From Centrapalus pauciflorus (Eukaryota; Streptophyta; Magnoliopsida; Asterales; Asteraceae), in contig JAANYP010003718.1 in NCBI GenBank assembly GCA_020465985.1, positions 954,001 to 1,018,000 of the forward strand: a DNA stretch of 64,000 bases. Direction: 5' to 3'. Below, one piece after another: positions 25,867 through 35,333 of this stretch; within the stretch, counting starts at the first letter, position 1; each line of letters starts with the position of its first letter. Below the pieces are notes generated by a model, which ran no database searches, had not been told where the DNA came from, and saw nothing but the letters and a program-made list of their open reading frames with translations. A program made the translations under genes and the position numbers.

Positions 25867-26881
25867 TTTTTTTAAGTCACTATCACAAGTTCTTTATTAT
25901 TGTTCTTTCCTTCCATGCGATTTGATAACATTATGGATTTACTTTAAAAATTACTTTTAATATTCCACAGCAAAGCATGGATCTAACTATCCTTGTTTAA
26001 TACATAATCCTATTTTCATGTGTTCTCTTTCAGGAACTATCTATAAAACGACAATAATACCTTCAAGGACTTTCTGTGTTGTATGTACCATGTCAATTTT
26101 ATCCCTTTACCTGCAACTCATGTAAATCTTGGATCATTTTTCTTGGATAAATATGACTGGAAACATACATTCTTCTTCTTCTCCAGGTTAGCTTTGGGCA
26201 GTCAGAAGCGAAGGTTTGTTTTTCACTTACATGATCTCCTTTTAAGTTTTTACCATCTTCTTTGTCTCCTTGGGGGATGAATTAGTTTGTACATTTTCAG
26301 ACTTTGAAGGTTGAAAAAGAAGGATTGAACAAAACCAATTATTTGTGTGTTTAATTGAAGTGGATTTATATCTACTTTTAGTTTCTGTATACACCCCGCA
26401 TTTTTGTTAATCAGATAGAGGCAATCATGAACGACTTCATTCAGCTGAAGCCACAATCAAATGTCTATGAAGCTGAAACCATGGTCGAAGGTCAGGGTTT
26501 CCCTTTGATGGTTCAGGACTCAGGTAGATGTAGTAGCTTGCAATTTTCATATTTTGGTTTGCATGAGTAGGAACACTGGAAGGATTTTCATTTGATTCTG
26601 AAGATGAAGCTGATAATCGTACCATTCCTCAAACCGAGGAAAATGAGGGCGCTGAGCCACGAACCAATGGAAAAGGCAGTGGAAAGGCCGAGAAAACATC
26701 TGTATGGCTTTTACATTTACTTGAACCAGCATAAACATCTAATTATACAACCCTTTGTTAATATTAGAAACTCTGGATGCAGGGAGCTGTAAGAAAGAAG
26801 GGGAAAGCAGGTGGGAAAAAGCCGTCAAAGATGGTTAGAAGGAAAGCTCCAGTTGCAAAGAGAAGCAAGACAAAAAAATGA
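15135..26881 (+). CDS. BIN4: BIN4 (MIDGET), topoisomerase VI accessory DNA-binding protein
   Basis: Twelve exons: 15135-15185, 16217-16403, 20360-20421, 20941-21166, 21370-21431, 21510-21563, 21903-22020, 26034-26080, 26187-26213, 26415-26490, 26571-26701, 26783-26881. All introns are GT-AG and the phases give one 379-codon frame. It opens MSSSSREYSPDWLRNVQ, the conserved BIN4 start, then an acidic Ser-rich linker. The conserved core follows: SSRLPLVLADKVQRSKALLE, then GTIYKTTIIPSRTFCVV, then QSEAKIEAIMNDFIQLKPQ. The tail is Lys/Arg-rich (KKGKAGGKKPSKM...KRSKTKK), suited to DNA binding. In Arabidopsis BIN4 is a subunit of the nuclear Topo VI complex needed for endoreduplication. The protein is shorter than the Arabidopsis one (about 450), so a small exon may be missed; a candidate lies near 20520 but does not keep frame. 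Introns 2 (4.0 kb) and 7 (4.0 kb) are swollen by transposons but splice sites look intact. Confidence 0.9.
16768..18421. mobile_element. MULE-like element with TAGCG-rich ends, containing a Helitron
   Basis: Terminal repeats TTGTTGATAGCGATCATAGC and the reverse complement of TATTCGCTATCAACGAC. Flanks TATAGGGTAG (16758-16767) and TATGGGGTAG (18422-18431) differ by one base and look like a 9-10-bp target duplication, the size expected of Mutator-like elements. Subterminal regions are dense in TAGCG/CGCTA words. About 380 bp without the Helitron at 16884-18156. Non-coding. Confidence 0.65.
16884..18156 (-). mobile_element. Non-autonomous Helitron (H2), 1273 bp
   Basis: Read on the minus strand it starts TCTATACTATATATAATAAG at 18156 after an A, and ends CTAG at 16884 before a T, with a near-terminal hairpin (CCATGTAATACGTGG). 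A second Helitron-type hairpin (CCCATGTAATACATGGG) sits internally near 17424-17440 and is followed by a 5'-end-like TATATTATAATAAAAC module. A close copy lies at 51389-52683. No Rep/helicase coding. Confidence 0.82.
18585..18950. repeat. Diverged direct repeat in BIN4 intron 2
   Basis: Two related blocks carry CTTGGTATGGGCCCATA...CACTGCC (near 18608) and CTTGGTACGAGCCATAC...CACCATT (near 18839), each followed by a GTGGAGCTTGTA or GTAGAGTTTGTA segment. No frame or gene recognised; probably an old repeat. Confidence 0.4.
19317..19948. mobile_element. hAT element, 632 bp, exact 8-bp target duplication
   Basis: Ends TAGACCTGACAA and ...ATTGCCAGGTCTA form inverted repeats. Both flanks are GCCGAGTG (19309-19316 and 19949-19956), an exact 8-bp duplication typical of hAT. 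Subterminal parts are packed with ACACGA/CGTGT words on both sides, as expected for transposase binding sites in non-autonomous hATs. Short frames across these words are by-products of the repeats. Confidence 0.85.
22308..22590. mobile_element. Foldback MITE in BIN4 intron 7 (family E)
   Basis: GGAGCACCACCCTTGTAACC and the inverted GGTTGTACCTTTGGGTGCACTC begin long inverted arms sharing CATGTTTAAATTAA and AAATTTCA blocks. Total about 280 bp, no coding. A diverged relative appears at 46770-47090. Confidence 0.65.
22636..22741. repeat. Compound TG / TATG / CA microsatellite
   Basis: A TG run, then about eight GTAT/TGTA tetranucleotides (22661-22692), another TG run and a CA run to 22741. Frames read through it in both strands are simple-repeat artefacts. 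Confidence 0.9.
22758..23018. mobile_element. Foldback MITE (TCTTGAGAAGTGTGAGAA ends)
   Basis: TATATCTTGAGAAGTGTGAG at the left and its inverted copy CTTCTCACACTTCTCAAGAT near 22990-23009 form the arms, with inverted TGATTCA/TGAATCA words inside. Non-coding, about 260 bp. Confidence 0.7.
23040..23088. repeat. (TA)n microsatellite
   Basis: About 24 uninterrupted TA units between the foldback MITE and the copia relic. Confidence 0.95.
23330..25346 (+). mobile_element. Ty1/copia relic in BIN4 intron 7, 5' truncated
   Basis: Broken copia pol: the RT start around 23757 (WEQTIKYEMSSLYKNKTWEL), a VDYNEIFF block near 23949, an RT segment near 24283 (FEMKDLGPLKQILG), and RNase H at 24532-24984 (MVCTRSNIAHAV, YTDADLGGC, TEALYMAVAEVSKEL) with stops and frameshifts. 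It is followed by a purine-rich tract and one LTR (25096-25346). No 5' LTR, gag or integrase precedes it. Same strand as BIN4. A stretch rich in GAGTCA words (23480-23605) precedes the RT. Left border approximate. Confidence 0.85.
25096..25346 (+). repeat. 3' LTR of the second copia relic
   Basis: Begins TGTTTAGTATG directly after TTCAAGTGGGAGAT (polypurine tract) and ends TTAACCCTAACA. Shares the GACCGAACCACGTAAA block and terminal CCTAACA with the LTR at 2964-3225. 251 bp. Confidence 0.8.
25824..25873. repeat. (CT)n microsatellite followed by a T run
   Basis: About 17 CT units then 16 T residues, in BIN4 intron 7 about 160 bp upstream of exon 8. Confidence 0.95.
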
Positions 26882-26944
26882 GGGAAAGCTCCATTTGCAA
26901 AGGATATTTTCATATTTTGGTTTGCATGAGTAGGAACACTGGAA
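26881..26944 (+). repeat. Duplicated BIN4 splice-acceptor fragment after the stop codon
   Basis: Directly after the TGA at 26879-26881, GGGAAAGCTCC.TTTGCAAAG repeats exon 12 sequence (26843-26860), then TTTTCATATTTTGGTTTGCA to GTAGGAACACTGGA repeats the end of intron 10 and start of exon 11 (26543-26580). Two separate pieces of the gene have been copied side by side into the 3' UTR. Confidence 0.8.
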
Positions 26945-27508
26945 CATTGTCGTCCGACTGTGTGGGACACGATCGATAGTCACGAATATGTTTCTGTGTT
27001 AGTCTATATTAACACATTATATACAAATTGTTTTTATACGCGTTGAACACATCTTTTGTTATGCCCACTTGGTGCAGGTCGTAAAATTGTTTCAAGCATT
27101 TTATATGAATTTGTTTTCTCGCTTGCAAGGTGAGAATATTTGTCCCATGCTTTAGTAATTATGTCATCGGGTGGTCGCACTTGTTTATTTGGTATTTGGT
27201 ATTTGGTGTGTATTTATGAAATCCGACGAACTCAGAGTAACACTATCTACAAGTGAAAAGTTACAAAATCTCTGAAGGGAGGATAAAATAAAACAAACAT
27301 AAATGACATGAAACCATTTAACACCCGAATGATGACTGTTTAAGCAAAACCAGAAAACCGAGAAACCAAGCCGATGATCACGGTCGACGATGGCAACTAT
27401 GACCGTGACGAATCAGGCATGGACCATGACGACGATGACGACCGCGGCGAATCAATCACGGCCGCTATCAACCAACGAGTTAAATTATGAGATTGTCTGG
27501 TTTACAAT

Positions 27509-27947
27509 GGGCGTGTTTGGCAAAAAGCTTTTGGATTAGGAGTTTCAACTTTTGATTTTTGAAAGCTCAAGTTCAAAAACACCGTTTGATTGATAAGAGC
27601 TGAAGATTTTGATTTGGATTTGACTACTTTGAGCTTAAGATTTTGATTTGGATTTGAAAGCTCTCAAAAGCTCTTTCACGAGAAGCTACTTGAAATAGAT
27701 TTGAAAATGAGTTTGAGCTTTTGGTCAAACAAAATTACATTTTACCCCCCCAAATAATTATAAACTATAACTTTTAATAAATATAAATGTTTTTTTATGT
27801 GATTTCAAACTAAAAGCTACAACTACTTTTACCAAACATATTTAAATAAAAATAGATCCATCTCTTTTCTAAAACTACAGCTTCCAAAAGTTTCTGATAC
27901 TAAAAAGCTTGAGCTCACACCTACAACTAGTCATGCCAAGCACACCC
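27509..27947. mobile_element. hAT-like MITE, 439 bp
   Basis: Ends GGGCGTGTTTGGCA and TGCCAAGCACACCC are inverted repeats; the inside is rich in GAGCTT/AAGCTC and TTTTGATTTGGATTTGA words. Flanks share only AAT, so the target duplication is unresolved. Confidence 0.65.
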
Positions 27948-28492
27948 AATAATTCAACAAATCTTTTTAGGATGTCTAGAGATTTATTAGGGACCACGAG
28001 AGAACATTCTTTGAGTAAAATTTATAGAATTCACTCATCGTATATACTCTGTCAATAGTAAAATTTTATGGATATTCATTGGATGCTATATAGGAGCATC
28101 TGGTAGTGAACCGTAACATATCGTGGCTTGCATTTAGCGTCAATAATATATTATAAACTTCGTAGCAGTCGCTGAGATGAATTGCAAGTCGTTTATTATG
28201 AGATGCATATTATTTTACTAAACAAGAGATTTAGAAACATTTGCTACATTTTTCATATTATACATGATGTAACTTCTTTTATTAACATCACCTTGTATAA
28301 TACATAAAATACTGCTTTTCTAGTGGCTACTATGATTTCTATAACTGTTGTTTGTATTCTTAGTGGATTGTGGTTCATTAGAAGCATGTAACAATGAGTT
28401 ATTATTCCAAGAGCTAACTTTAGTAAAATACATATTTGATATCATTTGCATTGTTGGGTCACTTCCAACCTCATTATTAATCAATCGACTTA

Positions 28493-28592
28493 GGGGTTGT
28501 TTGTTTACTTCTAAATGGAACCATTAAGAAGTCATTCAAAGGTAAAATGATCTCTTAATGATTCCAATAAGAGGTAAACAAACAATGTCTTA
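28493..28592. mobile_element. Short foldback MITE, about 100 bp
   Basis: GGGGTTGTTTGTTTACTTCT and the inverted AGAGGTAAACAAACAATGTC with central inverted CATTAAGAG/CTCTTAATG words. CTTAG stands at both outer edges. Almost the whole unit is a hairpin. Confidence 0.6.
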
Positions 28593-29225
28593 GTAATGCT
28601 ATTGATCATAAAGTAGCACTGTCTATTGCAACCAATAACAAGACTCTTGTGTTATTACTTGTTTATAGTAGTGGTAGAATTTAAAAAGATGATTTTACTT
28701 GGTATCAAATTTATAATATTTTAAAGTGCTTCTACTTGCTTCTCACTAGCTTTATTTTACATCACTTTTTCTAAACTTTGCATATCACGAGAGAATTGTA
28801 ATAGCCCCAAACTCACCAAGACAAAATTACCACACATACACGGATAATTTTTAATAAATTTGTTTTTTTTTAAAACTAAACTTAAATTTAAAAGTTAATA
28901 TTCAAACTTTTAATACTAATGATATTTAATATATCTTATTATAATTAATTTATGTTTGAATTATTAAACAAAAAAACTATGCATTAATAAAGTTTAAGTT
29001 TAAGTTTATTATTAGTATTATTGATATTATTATAATTATTAATAAAAAATATAAACATTGTTTATTGTGATTTTGTGAGATTTAAGAATCTAACCATAAT
29101 CTTATCTTAAAAGTAGTAGAAGATACTACATGACATCATGAATATGACAAGGGGACAAATGACAATTTTATTACTATTTTGATAGCATTTATATGGTTGG
29201 GTTTGCCCGAAGTTAATCAACAAAT
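28593..29225. other. AT-rich intergenic sequence, no gene seen
   Basis: No frame, splice pattern or recognised repeat beyond short AT tracts. It forms the left flank of the MULE. Confidence 0.5.
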
Positions 29226-29452
29226 TTTAAATTAGAGTAAATTACATAAATCGTCCCTGTGGTTTGGCTTTGCTTATGGAAATGGTCCCTAGCTCAAAAT
29301 AAGTACATGGATAGTCCTAAAAATTAAAAAGTTGCTACAAATTAGTCCTTCAAACTAATTGCCGTTAAATGAAGGTTATATATGAGGGGTAATTTCGTCT
29401 TTTTATCTATACAGATACCATTTATGAAATTATTTTAATATACTTTTATTTT

Positions 29453-29454
29453 TC

Positions 29455-29500
<46 letters not shown>

Positions 29501-29568
29501 TTCATCATCATCATCATCATCATCATCTTCTTCTTCTTCTTCTTCTTCTTCTCCTTCTCCTCCTCCTC

Positions 29569-29621
<53 letters not shown>

Positions 29622-29699
29622 TTCATCATCATCATCTTCTTCTTCTTCTTCTTCTTCATCTTCTTCTTCTTCTCCTCCTCCTCCTCCTCCTCCTCCTCA
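29453..29699. repeat. Compound trinucleotide repeat (TTA, TCA, TTC, TCC), order repeated twice
   Basis: Runs in the order TTA, ATC, TTC, TCC, then again TTA, ATC, TTC, TCC over about 247 bp just inside the left MULE terminal repeat. The right arm has only about six such triplets (37674-37691), so the expansion is one-sided. The lower strand reads as poly-Asn/Asp/Glu/Lys frames, which are artefacts. Confidence 0.95.
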
Positions 29700-30112
29700 T
29701 TTTACAAACGATCTATGCAATTAATATCAATTTTGGAGTCAATAATCAAACGTAAAATTTTTTTAATTGTAATTCTTCTTAATGGACGGACTAGATAGCA
29801 TGCAATTAACAATTTTAAAATCCTCGTAACATATCAAATGTTAAATGTAACATCCCACTTTTGGGACGGGGACGTGGAATCATACGATTGAGCTGATTAT
29901 ATTATTATAATTGAGTTGGGCCAATTATTGAGTTATACGTGGAAGTATCACGTGATAAGATTTTTGGGCTAACCGGGCGACAGAGTTAAAGTTTTAATAA
30001 GAGATTATAATATTGAGAATTATTAATTAAATTGAGACCCGGAGATATAAAGTTGTGTTTTATGATAGCGGGTTCGGATATTGGGTGTCGGACCGGGTTA
30101 AAGCCGAAAACG

Positions 30113-30120
30113 TATATATA
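30113..30120 (+). promoter_or_regulatory. TATA box in the 5' LTR
   Basis: TATATATA about 270 bp into the LTR, followed 20-50 bp later by a pyrimidine-rich TTGCTTCATTC stretch suited to transcription start. The same box is at 35601-35608 in the 3' LTR. Confidence 0.55.
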
Positions 30121-30468
30121 GTTGAGGTGGTTGCTTCCTTGCTTCATTCTTTTCATTTCAATTCCAGAGAAATCAAAGTGTGTGTGTGTGTTTTCGGATT
30201 CTAGCAGCAAGGAGTCTTCATAATTCAAGAATCAGACTGAGATTTGGAGTTATAATCTTCCTCAACCTCTTTCTTGGATTCAAGGTGAGTTTGAGCTCCA
30301 AATCTTGATATTTGAGTTGAAAATTGTTAGAGATGATTAAAGTAAGTTTATATATGTGTTTTATTGAGTTTTTGGTCAAATTCTTGAGCTAAAAACGGAT
30401 TAAAATCGGGATTGAGGTTTGAAATCGAAGCTGTCAAAAACAGAGCATATATGGCTGTCAGACAGTTT

Positions 30469-30727
30469 ACGCGGCCGCGTAGGGTTTGCTACGCGGCAGC
30501 GTAGGTATTTGTTTACAAGCCCGTGTAAAAAGCTTCAGGGTGGTGTAAAGATGAAGCTACGCGCCCGCGTGGGTTTTGTTACGCGGCCGCGTGGGTTTTT
30601 GCTACGCGCCCGCGTGGGTTTTGTTACGCGGCCGCGTGGGTTGCAGTCACACCATCTTGTAAAAATCCTACACCACCGCGTAAGGAGACTGCTACGCCGC
30701 CGCGTAAGAAATCTTACACGGCCGCGT
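30469..30727. repeat. Array of ACGCGGCCGCGT-type palindromes in the LTR
   Basis: About nine imperfect copies of a 12-bp GC palindrome (variants ACGCGGCCGCGT, ACGCGCCCGCGT, ACGCCGCCGCGT), 15-45 bp apart, in otherwise AT-rich DNA just downstream of the putative start. The array is repeated at 35957-36215 in the other LTR with one base change. It is the most CpG-dense part of the window. Confidence 0.9.
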
Positions 30728-31819
30728 GAGAATTCAGAAAAATAAATATATTTTAAGCGTTTATTTAGGGATGAGTTAGTGATATTGGGATCTTGTGTTT
30801 GGGTGTTCGGGTTATGTGGGTTTAGTGGTTGGGTATCTGGGTTTGTGCGAGATATCTGAGTATTGTGTACAGAGTTGTTACGTTGTCGGGGAGTCGTGTA
30901 TATAGGATTGTCGGGCTGTGATTGAGATATTGGGTTATGATTGTGATTGTGATTGTGATATAGAGTCATTGTGTTGTGATTCCAGGGTCTCGAGTTGATA
31001 GGGTTGGGGACGGGCAGGGAACCGAGACTAAGTAGTGAGACTTCAGGGCAGGTGAGTTTGCATGTTTTTTTGAGATACTTGTACGATTATTTATTAATAC
31101 TTGCATGATCTTTTACTGAGCTTTTTACGAGATATCATGAGTTTTCTTACGAGTTTTTATTGAGATATTATCATGCATGTATTACTGTGCTTTATTGAGA
31201 ACTGTGTTTTAATATGAGATTTGGGACACTTGAGCTGTTGAGATACTAAACCGTACGGCTGGGCAGGGGTTGGGTCGCTCCCAATTCCCTTTTGAGTTCC
31301 TGACGGCTGCTTTGTGCGGTCTAGGGATTTGGGTACGTGGATTTATCCACACGAGTTGAGTACCTATTGAGCTATCTTGTGGGATCTCATATACTTGTTC
31401 AGTAGAGAACGCTGAACGTTTTATTATCGAGTTATTTGTTTATTGAGCTTTATAATCGTACACTAACCCTTGCATTCTCACCAGCGTTAGCTGACCCAAT
31501 GTGTGTGTTGTTGTGGGTGTGTCTCAGGTGATCAGAGATCTAGTAGGCCTGCTGTACCCAAATAGGGTTACTGTGACATCGTTCGAGGAGTTAGTTACAT
31601 GTGTTAGAGGTAATAATATTCTTGGGGAATGTTTATTTGTAATTCGGATATTATGTAGTTTGATCAGAGACTTCCGTGACTTAATTATGTAATTAAAGTT
31701 TTAAAATTATCGGGTTGCTGCATGTGTGTATTGGGAATAGCGTAGAGATTATTATATTATATCGTTGCTGATGTGGTATTTATGTGGCATTGTGGATTAG
31801 TTTGAGGGTGTTACAAGCT

Positions 31820-31831
31820 TGGTATCAGAGC
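31820..31831 (+). other. Primer binding site (tRNA-Met)
   Basis: TGGTATCAGAGC, the usual plant primer site complementary to the 3' end of initiator tRNA-Met, starting four bases after the LTR. Confidence 0.85.
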
Positions 31832-31992
31832 CTAGGTTTAAGAGATTAAGTATCTAGTGGATGCTTAAGCTTAAACCACGGAGTCTAGATCCTTGGATTG
31901 TAATCTGAAGTAGAGTATTAGGTGATTAACGAGTAGGGTATAGAGTTGTGTAGAGATAATATGTGTCGTTGTCTTTATTGTGCAGATTATTT

Positions 31993-32970
31993 ATGGATCG
32001 TGAGGGCAGCAGGCCTCAGGGTGATGATTCTAGGGGTGATGAATATGTGCGTAGGTCTAAGTTATATTCTGTGCTGAGTTAGATATTGGATGAGCGTTTT
32101 CCAGTGCAGGGAGCGGGTAGGGGTCGAGGAGCGGTGCGTCCGCCTGAGGGAGGTCAGAGTTCTGGGGCTGGTGCTTCTTCTAGCCAGCAATCGCGAGGGT
32201 CCTTTAAGGACTTTATGGCGGGCCGTCCTTCAGAGTTCTTCGGTAGAGTTGGTGCCTCGAAGGTGCTAGATTAGTTGCGAGAGATTGAGACTGCTTTTCG
32301 TATAGCACATGTGGATCGAGCCGACAGAGTGAGTTGTGCTTCTTATTTGCTTAAGGGCGGAGCGTTGCGATGGTGGAGTTCAGTTGTGAGTGCCCGGGGG
32401 GTAGACGAGGCGTATTTGATGACTTGGGAGGAGTTTCATGTTGAGTTTGAGTTGCAGTATTGCCCTCAGGATACGAGGCGAGAGTTGGAGTGTGAGTTCA
32501 TTCATTTGCAGCAGGAGTCGATGTCGGTTCAGGAGTATATTGATGTCTTTAATGATAGAGCCCAGTTTGCGCCACATCAGGTGGCTACAGAGGAGTGAAA
32601 GGTTAGCATGTTTATAGAGGGATTGAGAGCTGATATTAGGGAGTTTGTAGGGATGTTGCGTGATCCCACCTTTGCATCAGCTATGGAGTATGCGAGGTGT
32701 GGAGAGAGGGAGGTGGAGAGGCAGAGGGAGCAATCGGCTCCCCAGAGGCAGCGTATTGAGCCGACGGGGCAGGGATAGAGTGCAGGGTCATCGAGGTCTT
32801 ATCAAGAGAGTCATGAGGGCGGATATGCAGAGCAGCGGGATCAGAGTTCGGGGGCCGGACGATATTAGCGTCAAGAGGAGAGGAGGTCTGAGGTTAGTCA
32901 GGGTTAGAGTCGAGATCAGGATCAGGGTCAGAGACAGCCGGAGCGGAGTCAGAGACCGAGCCAGAATTAA
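31993..32970 (+). pseudogene. gypsy gag pseudogene, one frame with seven stops
   Basis: From the ATG at 31993 one frame stays aligned for 326 codons without a shift. It shows a Gly/Arg/Gln-rich N-terminus, then the retrotransposon gag domain (YLLKGGALRWWSSV, MTWEEFHVEFELQYCPQDTR, ESMSVQEYIDVFNDRAQF) and a Gln/Arg/Ser-rich linker. In-frame stops at 32080, 32272, 32776, 32866, 32905 (TAG), 32596 (TGA) and 32968 (TAA). Each could come from CAG, CGA or CAA by one C-to-T change; this is inference. Gag forms the particle in which the element is copied. Confidence 0.85.
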
Positions 32971-33029
32971 GGCCAGAGTCTGTTGATGGAGAATCTAGGG
33001 ATTCGGGCAGTAGGGTCGGGAGCTCAGCA

Positions 33030-35319
33030 TCGGGGGATAGAGATTGTCAGCGGTGTCATCACCGCCATGCAGGGTCGTGTGCCCCGGAGAACCTCAGATG
33101 TTTCGTTGTAGCCAGTTGGGTCGCACTGTTGTGCATGCTCGTTGCAGGAGTCATTGTGCTTCCGAAGTGGGAAGACGGGGCATATATTGTGGGATTGTCC
33201 GGGTTCAGGGATGGGGTTTCTGGGGGTGAGTACGAGTGGGGCTAGGGCGTCAGAGTTGTCATTATCACCTTATGGAGGAAATTGAATATCGAGGGTCAGA
33301 GGTAGAGTTTTTGTTTCAGGTTATAACTGAGGGGGATAGGGAGTCGTATGATGTTGCACCTAATATGTTCATTCTTATTAGGCTATGTGCCTTCAATTTG
33401 AAGATGCCACCGTCGCCACAGTAGGTCGTGTGTGTGCAGATGCTATCGGTGCGGCTAGCGAGGGTATGCTGCCGTCATGTGTATTGTTCTTGAGCCGTTG
33501 TGTTTTCGTTGTGAGAGGCCGAGGCACAGGGTGCGAGACTGTCCAGAGCCGAGATCAGTGGTGTAGGGTGCAAGTTATAGTAGAGCCAGAGTAGAGCTAT
33601 TGTCACCCGGTCGTTATGATATTAGAGTATGGGATGGGATCTTTCAAGTGACTGCAGAGGAAGCTCGGGATGCTGTTGATGTGATTTTGGATATGCCTTT
33701 TTGAACTTGCTTTGAGTGTGTGTCAGTGGTGGGGGTTGGCTGTTGACCTATGTCTGTGATGAGTATAGGCGTTTTGTTGAGTGTGACTGCTTCGTTATGT
33801 CTGGGATCATGGGATACAGTGATAATGGGGGCGGGATTGTTATGTATGGGACTGTGATTTCTGGGTATGTGTGTGAAAGTGAAATATAACGTGGCAAGCT
33901 GAGTTATTGGGATTTCAAAGTTGGAAACTGTGTCATGTTAGTGGGTCAATCATGCTGAGTATGTGAGCTATATGGGTAATCATTGTGAATGTGTTTATGA
34001 TGTGCTAGTGGATTGATCCTTCTGATAGTGGACTACCATGTTGATAGTGGATTAAATTTTGTGTGTGTTTACCCTCATATGCGATATTGCGTTTAGTAAT
34101 TAGATGGAGATGTCTTTAATCTGCTATGTTAGTGGATCGGAATATCTGCTGTGTTAATTTGAAATCTGATCGGCCATAAGTGTTGGCATCCTTCTATGGT
34201 TATCTTTGTGCTTTCATCTGAGTTATCTGCTTTGTGGTTGCCAAGTAAGTAGATAGTAGAGCCGCATTAGCGAATAGAGTTTAGAGTGATGGTGCATTAG
34301 AGATCCTTGGTCGTTAAGTTTCAGTAAATCTGATGCCTATGAGGATTAGTAGTTTTGATGTAGAAATGTGGAGGCTACAGGGAGATTAATAGAGTAATGG
34401 CGAGGAACCGTTATCCCTGGTTGAGGGTTGATGAGTAGGGGTATAGGTTGATGTTGATCGTCTTGTGATGGTACAATCTGAGGCCATTCGATCTATTCTA
34501 AGAGCAGTGCGGAGTATAACCAGCATTTGAGGGTGAATTTTGAGTTGTTATAGCGAATAAAGTTATATGGTAAGTTCTTGAGATATGAGTTTTCGCCAAG
34601 AGAAGAGCAGTTTTAGAGCGAGCGGTGACGAGTAAGAAAGGGATGATAGTGGATCCGGTGAGAATTGCGGTTATTGGGAATTGGAGTTGGTTATGTCCGT
34701 GTTTAAGTTTAGTGTTTCTTGGGTTTAGTTGAGGAGTTAGAGATAATTCATAGAGATTTTCTCGCGCATTGTGGGATCCGTGACGATGTTGACGTGTTAG
34801 TTTGTGTTGATTGAATGAGTTGAGGAGTAGGGGAGCGCCTCCTAGGGTAGAAGGATCAGTGAATGGGGTTCGATTTTAGTGTTGATAGGAAGTTCAGAGG
34901 ATTTTTGTGGTGCAATATGAGGCTTTGTTGTGAGGTTGGGAGAGCGTGTTAATGTAAAGAGGTAAAATGATTGCTTGTATCTGAGGTTTGAAGTTTCTTG
35001 GGCTTAGCTGAGTATTAAGGGCGATTCATAGAGGATTTCTCATGAAATGTAAAGCCGTTGTCTGTGTTGGTATGTTAGTGGTATTAATTATATGGGTCGA
35101 GGAGTAGGAGGGTTGTGTAGGGCTATGATTTTAATATTGTAGGAGGGTTCAGAGGATTTTGTTGGTATATTGCGAATCGTGTTTGTGCGGTTGGGATGTG
35201 CAAGAGAAGTAAGGTGATTAATTGTTTGAGATGGTGACAAATCGGGAGTTAGGCTTAGAGATGCGTGACGTATTTTCGGTTGTTGATATTGAGCTAGATT
35301 CTGAGGACAGAATCTTTAT
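33030..35319 (+). pseudogene. Remains of gypsy nucleocapsid, protease and pol
   Basis: Cys/His clusters of zinc-knuckle type near 33046-33190 (CHHRHAGSCAP). Further on only traces: an RT-like NRYP...VDE near 34405-34434, an LYGKFLRYEFSP-like stretch near 34565 and SFLGL repeats near 34713 and 34990. Stops and frameshifts throughout; no catalytic box or integrase found. The strand is strongly poor in C and rich in G and T. Confidence 0.6.
34700..35265 (+). repeat. Diverged tandem duplication inside the gypsy interior
   Basis: Two units of about 275 bp share TTTCTTGGGTTTAG/TTTCTTGGGCTTAG, GATTCATAGAGGATTTCTC-like, GAGGAGTAGG, TTCAGAGGATTTT and AGAGGTAAAATGATT/AGAAGTAAGGTGATT segments in the same order. 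Both derive from the same part of RT/RNase H. Confidence 0.6.
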
Positions 35320-35330
35320 AAGGAGGGGAG
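35320..35330 (+). other. Polypurine tract
   Basis: AAGGAGGGGAG just before the 3' LTR, the plus-strand primer of reverse transcription. Confidence 0.8.
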
Positions 35331-35333
35331 ACT

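Larger units (their letters stand above)
29846..31815 (+). repeat. 5' LTR of the gypsy element
   Basis: 1970 bp. Contains a TATA box (30113-30120), a GC-palindrome array (30469-30727) and a TG-rich U5-like end. Acts as promoter and, in the other copy, as terminator region in this class. Confidence 0.93.

Noticed and set aside
29435..29659. Asn/Asp/Glu-rich 74-codon frame
   Set aside because: Translation of the trinucleotide array.
30419..30969. Arg-rich frames in the gypsy LTR, repeated at 35907-36457
   Set aside because: They run across the GC-palindrome array in both strands and are LTR, not genes.
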